Position numbers and translations under genes: made by a program. The notes beneath the pieces were generated by a model. That model had not been told where the DNA came from and did no database searches. It saw only the letters and a list, made by a program, of their open reading frames with translations. From Pagrus major (lineage: Eukaryota > Chordata > Actinopteri > Spariformes > Sparidae), in contig NC_133230.1 of NCBI RefSeq assembly GCF_040436345.1, positions 23,322,197 to 23,386,196 on the forward strand: 64,000 bases of DNA, written 5' to 3'. Each line of letters opens with the position of its first letter. The stretch's first letter is position 1. This document shows, piece after piece, positions 30,690 through 48,000 of the stretch.

Positions 30690-31320
30690 TTTTATTTAAA
30701 ATACCTTTGAATGATTAGGTTTGCAGCTAACTTTGGTGATGCAACAGTTATGAGAGACTGTTCAACTTTTAATCAGGGCAATAACTTCATGCCTCTCATT
30801 CCACAAAGTGCAGCACCTCTCCGGCTGTGGACATGTAAGGAGCTCCGACGTGAGAGTGCTTTCCCGGCTACCAGGGCATGTTTTCCATTTAATGAGCATT
30901 GGAAGCAGGGTCCCCTACACAAAACATTGCGTAAAAATAATATTGCTCATTGTCATCGCCGTTAATGAGAGTTGACATAATTACTAGGACCATTTCTTTT
31001 CTAATTAGCACACTTCGGCCTTGTCGGAGCTAGCGGCCGGGCAAAAAGAGAATCAGACAGGCATGCCGAATGGGAAACAAAAAGAAGTCCATCCGCCATA
31101 ATTAGGTAGGACAATGCCTCGGACTGTTCTCGGCTGGAGATGTCGCTGGGGCTCTGGCCGCTCACTCCCAACAAGTTACACTTCTCCCCAGGCCGCTAAT
31201 AAGCCCCTAATCGTCTTTCCGATTCACACGGACAGAGGCCGCCATTGCCTCAGTGGCTTCACCCCCTGCCTCTCACACAGGGACCCTGGTTCACCCCTTA
31301 AGAAAATTATTTAAACAGTT
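30690..31320. promoter_or_regulatory. candidate conserved regulatory block downstream of lin52
   Basis: Complex, balanced-GC sequence just past the lin52 polyadenylation signal. It has several homeodomain cores (CTAATTAGC near 31000, CATAATTAGG near 31098) and no coding potential or repeat structure. It stands out from the AT-rich flanks. I infer a vsx2 enhancer module; conservation was not measured. Confidence 0.4.
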
Positions 31321-31801
31321 CTGCAAGATTCAGACAGAGTTTGTGGGTCTTTGAACACAGCATGGCCTGGTAGCAGGGAGATGGGGGCCAGATAGTACAC
31401 AAAAACTTTAGCTGTGTCCAAATCATTCCAAATAGTGTTTGTAGATTATTTCTTTTATTTATTTATTTTTTCAACATAAGCTATGTAAAAGTACAATATT
31501 GATCCAAACAGGCTCCTAACCCCACCAACCACGACCACCACCACTATCCCAAATCATATTATTAACCTATAAATCCTGTAAAATATGGACCATTAGAACT
31601 AAATCTAATGTTTTCTGTATATTGTTGCAAAATTAAGTTCAGATACAGCCTACTTATATTCCCAAACCATGGCAATTAGCCTACCATTTTATAATTAGAC
31701 ACCCTGTTTATTATAATTTGAAACAAGTGGCTTTATTAACGGTTAATAAAGAAATGTTTTGTACTGATCAATAATAAGACATTAATCAGAAAACTTTTGA
31801 G

Positions 31802-32068
31802 TTGCCCAACTTGTGTACTCAAGCATCCATTTATCAAACAGCAGATTTAATGGATTGCGGCAAACAAAAAACTCAATCAGGTCATAATGACTTATTAACA
31901 TGTATAATTGCAGACATGATGGCTTATTATGAAGTGAAGACACCTTCAGTGGTTTGGAACTCAGTAGCAAATAATATAAGAGAGTGCTGCAGCTTCACTG
32001 AATTTAAATTTAAGATGAAATCATGGCTAGACTCAGCCCAATCATGCACCCATCACGCAAACACTTAA
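31802..32068 (+). mobile_element. possible LINE ORF2 C-terminal remnant
   Basis: An 88-codon open frame contains VVWNSVANNIRECCSFTEFK followed by FKMKSWL. The pattern W-N-S/x-I-R-x-C/S-S-x-x-x-F-K-x-x-x-K-x-x-L resembles the end of reverse transcriptase ORFs of L2/CR1/Rex-type LINEs. No RT catalytic motif or endonuclease is present. I infer a 5'-truncated remnant; a chance frame is the alternative. Confidence 0.4.
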
Positions 32069-32624
32069 TTTCATAAACAGTGAGTGTTTTAAAGTCTTGA
32101 AATCTTGTTGTTATTGCTGTTCTTGCAGTTGTATAGTGTAACTGTATTTTTTTAAAGCACCCAGATCCCAGAACATCATCGGTACCTATCTACTGAGCAC
32201 AAGTGTTATCAATCAAGTGAGCACAGAGCCCAAAGGACACTAAAAAAAAACACCCACACCAGCCATAGTCTGTTCACCCTGCTGTATCTGCTGCTGCACC
32301 ACCAGACTACAGAACAGTCGATTCAAATTCAACTCAACACAAATTTATTATTTAATATTAAAGGAACATTTATTCAAACCTATCAAATGAACCTTTAATT
32401 TTCTTCAAAGAAACGTTACTACTCTGCTCAGGAACTACAGGTGTAAATTAGCTCATAGTGCACTGTCCCCGTCAAACACACAAGCAAACACATAAACCAA
32501 CAAACAAAAAAAATACACCAAAGCATTGCAAACACTTATAACTGCTTGATTACCAAGTAGAAATTGGAGAAACAACATCAAACCTGGCAACCCAAATGCT
32601 GTTTGGGTTGTGAAACCAGTACTA

Positions 32625-32990
32625 GCAGGGTTGGAGGAAGTATTTATAACCTTGTGTAAGTAAAGTAAAAATGCTCCACTACAAGTAAATCCCTTATATT
32701 GTTGTTCTAATATATATTAAAGGCTATTATCATTTATTACTGAATCATATAGCCTATAAGTAGCATTTTAGTTGGGTGAGGAAGAGCTAATTTGAACTAT
32801 TTTACATATTGTTGGGTAGATAAATATATAACAATATATAGTATTTTATAAGGTGATGTGTTAATTGTAAAGTAACTATATCTTTCAAATAAATGTAGTG
32901 TAATAAAACATAATTGTCTACAGTTAGGCCTACCACCTCTGCTTTTAAAGCGCTCAGTATAGGTGCACAGTCTGCAGGTTGTCCACATTA
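32625..32990. repeat. dispersed repeat, 'AAGTA/ACTTGAG' family
   Basis: GGGTTGGAGGAAGTATTTAT, then GTGTAAGTAAAGTAAAAATG and CTCCACTACAAGTAAATCC, the usual left end of the family. The right part is AT-rich and its boundary is uncertain. Confidence 0.5.
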
Positions 32991-33049
32991 AACAAGTTCC
33001 CTGATGTTATTGTAACTGGTTGCATGTGGACACTTGTTGCTGCTGACTG

Positions 33050-33480
33050 ATGAATGATGCTGACATCCTCAATATGCTGCACGCACTGGTGGCTGCCCGT
33101 CACCCGCGGCCTCCCTCCGGCCAAACAGCCTCCTCAGGAAGCGGCGCGGCCCCCCGCGGAGCTGCTCATCCACACGGAGAGAAAATCCCATGCGCCTCCG
33201 TCCATCCACCCATCCGCAGTGCGTTGCCTTGACCTCACATAGCCTCTGTGCCCCGACAAACGTCAATCCGATGTGCCCCGAGTCCTTAAATTAGCTGTCA
33301 ATTAGTGCAAATTAATCAACTCCTCGCCTAATTAAGCAATGCCGACGGGCAGCTACCAAACATGCCATTGTGGAGGAGCCATGAGAAAGCTGCGGGGCTT
33401 GCAAACTCTTTCTGTGCTGGGGAGGAGGAAGAGGAGGAGGAGGAGGAGGGTGGAGGAAGGGGTGCATCGCATCACATCAC
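33050..33480. promoter_or_regulatory. candidate conserved regulatory block upstream of vsx2
   Basis: GC-rich, complex sequence (33080-33260) followed by a cluster of homeodomain cores at 33288-33335: AAATTAGC, TCAATTAGTG, AAATTAATC and CTAATTAAG. A GGA-rich run follows at 33421-33456. Open frames here look like chance frames in GC-rich sequence. Enhancer function is inferred only. Confidence 0.4.
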
Positions 33481-34089
33481 GCCCTGCAACTGCTTTGGGA
33501 AAGCAGAGGCTCCGGCTGTGCTTCAGTTTTTTCCCCCTGACTCGGCTCTACATGTGTGCTGTCATCAAGTTGCTTCAACGCCGAGGGCGCCGCCTGATTC
33601 AGCACTTCCAGAGGCTGCTGAAGAGTTTTACACCACTTTGATAAACAAAGAGGGAGAGAGAGAGAGAGAGACATTGAACGCATCAGTGTTGCATGAATAA
33701 AAGTTCATATGGGATGATAAATGGAGAATGATTCCGGATCTGTTAATGCATTCGGGTATGTTTCTGCTGTGACCTTCGCGCAACGAAAAAAAAAAGTTGT
33801 CTTCCTATTCATGACCACAAACGCATCTCGAGCTTTCGCAGTCACATCAGCAGGATCTGATATTCATTAGAATGGGCGGTTTCTGCTTATGAGTTTCTGA
33901 CCTGCTTGCAGACATTGAAGGTCACACGCTGGGTGCGTTCATCACTGCTGGTTTGTAAAAGGTTTGAGGACACTTTGTTCCTTAATTTTTTTTTATTTTA
34001 TTTTATTTCTTTATTATTTTTATTTATTGCATTAAAAGTGCCAGGAGCAGAGGGTTGGTGAAGGAGGTGGCAGATAAACAAACATTTCC

Positions 34090-34700
34090 CAACAGCTGTT
34101 TGCTTTTTTTAATCTGCAGCCGTCAGATCCTGCAGGTCTTTGATGGGCAAACCCAATCTACACGAGTGACTGAACTAAATCTTCCCTTAATCTAGAGCCT
34201 TATTAGGCGGGCACTCTCTTCTGCATGTTAAATCAGCGTGCGGCCATTTTCCACAGGAGATGGATTATTAAAAGCCACACGGAGAGGAGACGTGTTGCAC
34301 CATCGGCAAACAAACAAACAAACAAACAAACAAAAAAACACACGCGTCTATAGATTGCGGTGATGATGGAGTGAGAGGGAGCAGCGAGTCGCCTGTAATT
34401 GACGGGTCATCCTGAGTTACACCCCTCCACGTTAATAAATGACTCGATCCCAACAGGCTGATGTGTCATTAGCATATCCTGATAACATTGATTTCTTCAT
34501 TAATAGAATTTCCACTAAATAAGCCCTAATTAGTTTCAACTGGCCAGCCACTAATTGCAGCAGCAATATTTTTCTCCCTCTTAATCAGCAGCTCATTTCA
34601 CACTGTTTTGATGTTCTTAAATATGGCTTTTGCGGGCGGATCTATTTTCTGCTTCCGCCACAATCCATATAGCTTCAGGCTGCTTAAGTCATATTGTGCA
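34090..34700. promoter_or_regulatory. candidate conserved regulatory block upstream of vsx2
   Basis: Complex sequence about 1.7-2.2 kb upstream of the vsx2 start. It contains GTCATTAGCATATCC, TTCATTAATAGAATTTCC, CCCTAATTAGTTTC, CCACTAATTGCAGC and CTCTTAATCAGCAG between 34465 and 34590, a dense run of homeodomain and octamer-like sites. An AAAC microsatellite sits inside (34307-34334). No coding potential. Function inferred. Confidence 0.45.
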
Positions 34701-35449
34701 ACTGAGTGTTTTGTAAATTTTATTTTACTTCATTATTCCATTATTTTGGCAGCATTTCTTTCATGATGCGTTTGCGGGAAGTTTGAAAAGTCAATGTGAA
34801 AGCTGCACTTCAATCTGTATTTTGTTCTACATCATTTCCAAACGAATTATAATTATACTACAAGCAAATAGGGAGACAGCTAATATTCATATCACTCTAT
34901 GGGTTTTAATTTTGGCACGAATATGTCAAAATTAGCTTTATTTTATTGAGAGTATTCTCTCTTTTAATCCCCAGCATCAGCTTGACACTGAGACGCCGAG
35001 AAGTAAAGATGGACTTTGCTTGCATCTCAAATATTCTTAGAATAAATAGGATTATTGTAATAATCACATGACCCAAATATATTTTAAATGCAGGCCTGTA
35101 CTGCATATAAGCATGCAGAGGCTGCACTAAAAATGTAAATTCCAATACAAAAATTACACTAATTGTATTTAAAATGTTTAATAAAGCAGCATGTTTCATC
35201 AACGTCCTGACAGCAAATGTTTCCCAGTTTTGTGCCATCATTTCACTGAAACTTTATGCCTCCATGATTTAAATACAAACCTTAATTAGCCATTAGCCAT
35301 GAATTTTAATTAGTGCAGATTCCCTTAATATGTAAATAATATTGATGTTATACATGAGATAAAAATAATAATAAAATGTTTTACACTTGTGCAAAATTTT
35401 CTGTATTATTTTCCTGTCCCTGTGATTTAATCTGCTCTCTCTAGCCTGC

Positions 35450-35720
35450 ACTGCTGCTGCTGCTGCTGCTGCTGCTGTGGGATTAGCGGCGTGCAGGACG
35501 GTGCAGGCAGGCAGGCAGCTCACTGCACACTCACTCCGTCCGTCTACCGTCCAGCTGTCGGTTTTGGGAGGGCCTTTGATTTGCGTGTGATGAGTTTCCC
35601 ATAGCATCTGGAGATCAATTATCCATCCGTGTGAGCCAGTGGATCATAGCTGGGGCTCTGCGTGTGTGCGTGCGTGTGTGCGTGTGTGTGTGTGCGTGTA
35701 TGTGTGTGTACACAGCCTAC
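35450..35720. repeat. CTG and GT microsatellites upstream of vsx2
   Basis: About nine CTG/TGC units at 35450-35477, and an interrupted GT/GTGC run at 35660-35710. Both lie 0.6-0.9 kb upstream of the vsx2 coding start. Confidence 0.9.
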
Positions 35721-35989
35721 TGATTTATTCTAGGAGATTGAGGTAATTTTCTAAACCTGCAGCATTTCAAAGAGTAAGTGAGAGGTGTGAAGTACAGACG
35801 ATTTAATTAGGCCTGACTTGCTACAGAAAAAATTATAAACAACACCACCATATATTTGTAGTGAGTTTATAATGGCTTAAACAAAGTGGTGTCTGTTGCC
35901 TATAATGTTCATAATTAACGTCTCTGTAAAAAAAAAAAAAAAAAAATAGAGAAGAAAAGAAAAGAAAAGAAAAAATTGTAGCACTCCTG

Positions 35990-36355
35990 GTTCTTTTTGA
36001 GTCATTTCATTTCCACCCTCAGCCTTTCTTTTCTGCCTGCTGCTTGAAGAAAGCCTTTTTAATTCCTCCCTTTCTGTCTCTAGCCTAAATCCCTGCCGCG
36101 TTCATCTATACAGTCCTGAGGAAAATGCAGATATGTATCCGAGAGGGCGTATAATGCATCCATGATCCACAGGAATCCTGAATCCTTGCAGCTGATTGGC
36201 TGCTGGCTCCTGCCTCTTGTTGGGATGGACCTGTTGGATAAAAGGACCATTTTCTAAAGGACTCTTGTGTGTTATACAGAGGATCATGCACTGGGGACCA
36301 TCCTGCAAGACTGCACAGTGAGAACAAAAATAAAGGCCTTTCATCGCAAGAGATC
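35990..36355 (+). promoter_or_regulatory. vsx2: vsx2 proximal promoter / 5' UTR (inferred)
   Basis: Sequence preceding the vsx2 start codon, with no repeat. An upstream ATG at 36269 is in frame with the main frame and has no stop between. No convincing TATA box. Transcription start not resolved. Confidence 0.4.
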
Positions 36356-42123
<5,768 letters not shown>

Positions 42124-42760
42124 AGACTATCACCTTCCTGAGGACTGTTATTCTCCTGAGTGAATGCAGTCACCTGGCTGCTTTCAGCATGTTAAAACTC
42201 TCTGTCCAGCTCATTGACTTCTCTAAACTGGCCCGCATCTGGACTTCTTTAAGAAGAAAACTCTGCAGAGAGGATGCAAATGCACTTTTTCTGATTTACT
42301 TCCAAACATACAGTTGTACATGCACAGTAGAGAAGATGTAAGTGGGAGTAAAGTGTCAATATTGGTGTATATATAGATCCCGCAATTATATATAGAGCCA
42401 GATGAGTAAAAGTTTATCCATTATAACAGTTATAACACATTAGTTAGGACTACAAATGACCACTGAGCATTCTGAAGGTCTACGTTTCATTCTTGGCATT
42501 CATTTTTAATGTTGCTCATACTAAATGGTGACATTTGAAATAGGAACCATCCCACCGACAGGACTCTTTTAAGAGAAAGAAAGTAATCGTTGTATCGCGC
42601 TCTGTATAGTTGATATGTTAATCTCTCTCTCTCTAAGGCACAATTTGAAAGATGTTTTCTTGTAGTCTTAAAAAAAATGTTTGTGTTTTCATTTCAAAAT
42701 ATGTATAACTCAAAATACAAAAGCATAAAATAGAAATCACCTTTTATTAAATGTGGCTTT
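42124..42760 (+). other. vsx2: vsx2 3' UTR (inferred)
   Basis: Follows the TAG at 42121-42123. The best downstream polyadenylation candidate is ATTAAA near 42745-42750, giving a UTR of about 630 bases. No canonical AATAAA is nearby. Confidence 0.45.
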
Positions 42761-42829
42761 TCGGTGTCTGCTTTCTTGTCAAACAAGTGGTGTAAATCTG
42801 TAAAAAAGTAATTTCATTGTAACTCTTCA

Positions 42830-43420
42830 GCGGCATGAAGTTGCCCTCATTGTTGGAGGAGCTACTTGTTGTCACTTGATGCTCTGCTGGCTGGGCTCAT
42901 TAGGACAGAGTCCACAGCTGCATGCTTGGGTTAGCCCCTGTAATCTGTCGCAGTTGAGAGCCTTCAATTTCAGATTAAATTAGGGGACCGGTGCTTTTGG
43001 GACAGAGTAAAGAGTGAAAGCACCCCCGCCTCAAGTAGGATGACCTCAGCCTGATTTCAAATCACTTTAATAGATGCTATTACTGGCCGCCTCTCAAGCT
43101 GTTTCATCCTCTTATCTAAACACTTAGCCAAAGTCTAACAGCTTTATTTGCTGGCAATCTTCCTTTTCCGCAGGCTGTGTCCGTAAAACCTTGTATCAGG
43201 CCACTTGAACTCAGCTTTACAACACGTCTATGTGTCTGCATTAGCCGTAATCCATATCACATTTTACACTTCATCCTCGGTTAGCGGAGGCTTCCTAATG
43301 AGTTGAACAATCGAGTTCTCGTCCAATTAAACAGAGAGCAATTTCAAAGGGCAAGGGACGACTATTATCAGTATGCTGCTGCATGTCTCAGCACTGAATG
43401 GCTCTCAGATTGGAACCATA
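42830..43420. promoter_or_regulatory. candidate conserved regulatory block 3' of vsx2
   Basis: Complex sequence just beyond vsx2 with no repeat signature. It includes TTCAGATTAAATTAGGGGAC, GCTGTTTCATCCTCTTATC, TAGCCGTAATCCATATCAC and TCCAATTAAACAGAGAGCAA. Its composition differs from the AT-rich repeat-bearing DNA to its right. Enhancer role inferred. Confidence 0.35.
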
Positions 43421-43994
43421 ATGTCACCGGACGGGGAAAAGGTTGCTAATTACATTGTTGACAGAGATAAGTATACACACAATAATTAATGGTGGCTGGG
43501 AAATGGACTGGACTGTGTCAGAGTGATAACAATAACATTGATTGGTTGATGTTAGGAAGATGCTTGACCATGTAAACAAGTGAAGAGTGGTATGCTTGAG
43601 ATCTGAAGGGTGAATTTGTGATGGAGAGCTCAATGCTGCAACATGAAGGAAGTTTGTTTTAAAAAACGTAAAAAGACCGAAGAACTTCAGATACTATGCA
43701 TCATCATACAGTAAAAACAGTACTTTAAAATCAGAACATAAAACAAGCAACCAAAAAGTCTCCCCGAGCTGACAAAGATTCAGTGTTACATTTCAGCAGA
43801 GAGAGTGCTTGAACCTGCTAACACTTGTTTCATTTATAAACTAACTAATCTAATCTAATTGCTTTCTTGGTACTAATGCAGCTTCTATTTTCTAAGTCAC
43901 CAAGTTCAAGAGATTTTTTAGGGAAGGCAATGTCTGATGGATAGTGTCCAACTGAAACATCTCAAAAACTATTGGACGGCATGCCATCAGCGTT

Positions 43995-44312
43995 CTATAA
44001 AGTACCCAGAAGTCATACACGAGTAAAAGTCAAGATATAGTGATAAGTATTTCATATGAAATGTACCAAAGTAGCATCAAAAGTAATGGCCTGGCAATAA
44101 ATGTACCAAAAGTACAATTAATATGTATTTACATGTATGTAAATTGTTTATAATACAGCATCTTACTGATGATGATCAGTGTTTTTTAACTGAATGCCCA
44201 TTATAAATTTAAAAGTGTGGTGGAGTGAAACACTTAAGTAAAGTACAAGTACCTCAAAACTGTACTTAAGTAGCTACAGTACTTGAGTAAATGTACTTTG
44301 TAACATTCCACT
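43995..44312. repeat. dispersed repeat, 'AAGTA/ACTTGAG' family
   Basis: ACGAGTAAAAGTCAAGATAT at the left, AAATGTACCAAAAGTACAAT inside, and AGTACCTCAAAACTGTACTT with CAGTACTTGAGTAAATGTAC and CATTCCACTGCTG at the right. A fairly complete copy. Confidence 0.65.
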
Positions 44313-44672
44313 GCTGACTGACCAACATTGGTGTTCCTCACAGGCTGAATTACAATGACTTAACTTTTCATATAGTGCCATCATCATGTCAAAATCTCCA
44401 TTTGTCCAATAAGTTGACCAAAACAAAAAACAAATGACAGATTCATCAGCCTCGCTGTACTTTGTGTTTACTGCTAATTTGCACGTTAGCATGCTAACAC
44501 ACTAAACTAAAATGGGGAACATGGCAAATAGCCTATTACAGGCCTGCTGAACACCAGGATGTCAGCATTGTTACTGTAAGCAGTGTTAGAGTAACATGCA
44601 ACTGAGTCAGGTGATTAAATTACAAAATAAAGGTAATTCTAATCCATTAAGTTAATGAGAAAAAAAAAAATA

Positions 44673-45008
44673 TTTAAAGGGGCTCTGTGAAAGTTCTGTG
44701 TTGTCTTGGAAGCTGGTCGTCAGTTTATGTTAGCGGACCCCATTTCTGAACTAATGTTAGCTACTGTTGCTCTCTGTTAGCAGAGTGGAGAGAGGCACTC
44801 AAGGATGTAAATAAAGTCTCATCCTTTGGACTGTCACAGGAAATCTGACCTGAGTTCTTCACAAAGAACTTAAAGCATTAAACAAATTCAACAAACTGTC
44901 CACAGGCTTGTATAGAGGTCTCATTTAATATCGCATGTTATAATCCGCTCACAAATGGACAATAAAAAAGTGATTAATACATGTAAATTGCTACAAGAGC
45001 CCCTTTAA
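44673..45008. mobile_element. small MITE-like inverted-repeat element
   Basis: Left TTTAAAGGGGCTCTGTGAAA and right GCTACAAGAGCCCCTTTAA. The terminal 13 bp (TTAAAGGGGCTCT) are inverted copies. About 336 bp, with no coding capacity. Confidence 0.7.
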
Positions 45009-48000
45009 CTTACATTTATTCCCAGCGCTGACTGTAAGCATGTTAGCATTTAGCTCAAAGTGCAGCTTTAGGACAGCTAGCACCAGAAAGGATTCTTGGT
45101 CTCGTTTACGTGTGAGTCCCTCCTACACCAAAACCTTATTAAAACTTAAACTTAACTTAAAATTAATAACTTGTAAAGGATTTTCTGGCAGCACTATTTC
45201 CAAAAGTATCTTTAAACTCAAGCAAATTAGAAGGTTTTGATTTAATCTTAAATTTCAGGCAAATTAAACACATTTTAAGAAGCAAAAATTACAAGAAATA
45301 CGATTTTTCAGATCCTCTTCTGAAGTGGAATTCTCAAGGAATTCTCTGAGGCTGCGTGACTGAAATCATGTGCAACAGACCGAGCCCTCACCTCCACAGA
45401 CCCTCAACCCAATTCAGTTATTGAGGCCAAGACATATACAGAGTGAGGATTATTCCTCTAAAGTGCAAAGCTATTTAATCCTTTGAGAGTGGGAGGCTAT
45501 GATAGATCAGATTTGCTGAAGATCAAGCTGTTTACATTGGATATGAAGAGGTAATTCACAGTATCCCTTATGATGGACAGTCTGCCTGCTGAAGACCATC
45601 ATAAGATCATCTCAATCCATGCAAAGTGAGATCAGAGGGATGCTTATGGGGAGATTTCCACTAATGCAATATTAACATTCAATTCCTTTTTGATAGGGGT
45701 GAGAGCGGTTTTGATTTCAGTGGTGAGATTAAGTCCACGCAGATCATTTTGGGAAGGCTCCTGGCTCCTGTTGCATGCTGAGTTGAGATGAAAGACAAGA
45801 TGTAGTGAGACTGAAGAGAAGCCAAATGTGGTGTTGTTCTGCCCTCTGCTGCATGGAGCTATCAGTGCAGCTGAAGCCGGGGCATATCTCAGTGTAATAT
45901 AGAGCTGGTTGTTATTATTAATCCTGGATATTCAATTAAATCTAAATAAAGAAATGAAAAGAGCCTGACTTTGCTACTTGCATGTTTTTAGTTAAATTAC
46001 TGCCTACATATGATAAATGAATATAATCTGTCCAAATACTACCTAACCCTAATTACAGCCAGAGGTGACCGAACTGAACCTAAATGCTTTAACTCTAAAA
46101 CTATGGAAATAAAATCACACTAAAGTATTGAGCTAAAATGGATGGAAATTAATTGTAATTTCTGTTCTCCAATTTCTCTCCATGAGAATTAATTTACTTC
46201 TTCAGTACTCATATGCATTTTGGCCCCTTGGCTGCTTAAGGCAGAATTTTAATTATATAGTTGAGCAAACAATCTCGCAACCATTAATGTCCATTAATAA
46301 ACACTCAGCATGCAGCATTTTGAACATGGTCTTTCTTCAGCAAATGAAGTTTGCTCATTTGTCATGGAATTGTGGATGCTCTCTGTTTTTATGTGCACTT
46401 AACTACTATCACTACTGCTTAGTGCTTTAATTGTGTAAATTAAAGGGGCTTCTGATTAAAATGTCTTCCCCGAAACTACATAGTGCACCTTTAACAATCT
46501 CCTTCTCATCACGAGCCTGAATCAGAAAGAGAGAGAACCTTATGGAGCAACTACTGACTTTGAAAGTACTTCAAATATACAATTGAGCTGTCAGGTCGTG
46601 GTAAAGAAATAAAATGTACTTTACTTTAAAATGCCGGTCTTTGATATTAAATTTGAATGTTGGTAAATACGCAGCCTGACGTAAGCAGACAAAGACAGTG
46701 TGATTTGGTTGAAATCTGTTTAAAAAGTATAAGTAAAAGTAAGTAAATAGATCTGGTGCTGATATTGTTATATTTTGTTTCCTTAACTCTTAAATACAAG
46801 CTGTTGCTTGTGTAATCCCGGGTAAAATAGTCTTGAGCATACATTCAAATCAAGTATTTGCACACAAAAGCATATAAAAAAACCACATGAACATATATAA
46901 TGCCTAAAGAACATGCACATATTCATTCCTTCAAACCTTTATTTATGATACACTGTCACAATACAAAGCTGCTGCAGTGCTGTAGCTAATGGGGATCCCA
47001 ATAAATCAACCAAACTATTTAAGCCTTGAAAATCTTTGAGGTTCAGGAAAATTTCAAAGAACAATACTCAATGAAAACACACTGACATTAAGTGTTTTTG
47101 TTATTGTATACTATGCAATGAATACACATACAAGCATACACAAACTGTATGTGTGTGCAAGGGTTTTAGAGTAAGTGCGTACTAAATTGTATTTATGAAC
47201 AATTTTTTATGAGTGTGAGAAGTTACAATATGTAGACTGTGATGTGTGTGTGAATGTGTGTGGACTGTTGATCTACACATGCAAACAGCACATTCTTTAA
47301 CATAAAGCATGTTAATCATACACACAGACGTGTGTCACATATAATTATGTAAATACATAATCACAAACACTTTATGTTGATGTATGTATACATGTGTACA
47401 TGCATTTGCAAGTGCTTAATCAATTATGTTAATGTTTTAGCTTGTTTGTCATCATGTTTTTAATGCAGGTAATCTAGAAATCTGGAGCACATCATACTGA
47501 CACACTCAGTGCTTCAGAGTGTAGTGCAACATTTCAGCCACATGGTGGCAGTCTTGAGCTTCATCCAGAATCAGAACCTTCTGTAAAAAGATGCTCCTGT
47601 GAATTATAACAGGTTCACAATCACATCTTTCCTCTAATACAGTCAATACATGAAAATCTTGATGCTGAAACATCACGCACGTCTTGACATTGATCCATAT
47701 TTGTCCTGATGAAAAAAGGCTTACATTACAAGCCTTTGAGCAGACATCTGATCTGATATCTTGATCAATATTTGTCATCTCTCGTCACTCCTGTGGTGCT
47801 CTCAGTGATGATGCTGTCTGCTGTGGGTTAATGGAGACTGGATTGATGCTGCGGCTAAATGATCTGTCCTGGCTGGGGGCTGATTTCATCTCCCAGGTTC
47901 TTTTTTCCCCCCTCCAAAACCATCCTTGTTGATCACACAGGGCCAACCAGTTCTTTTTTTTTTTCTTTTTTTTTACCCTTCACTGGATATAAGTCTTCAT

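Larger units (their letters stand above)
31320..33040. other. lin52-vsx2 intergenic region, AT-rich part
   Basis: AT-rich sequence with a LINE-like open frame (31802-32068) and an AAGTA-type repeat (about 32625-32990). No gene is recognised. Confidence 0.55.
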
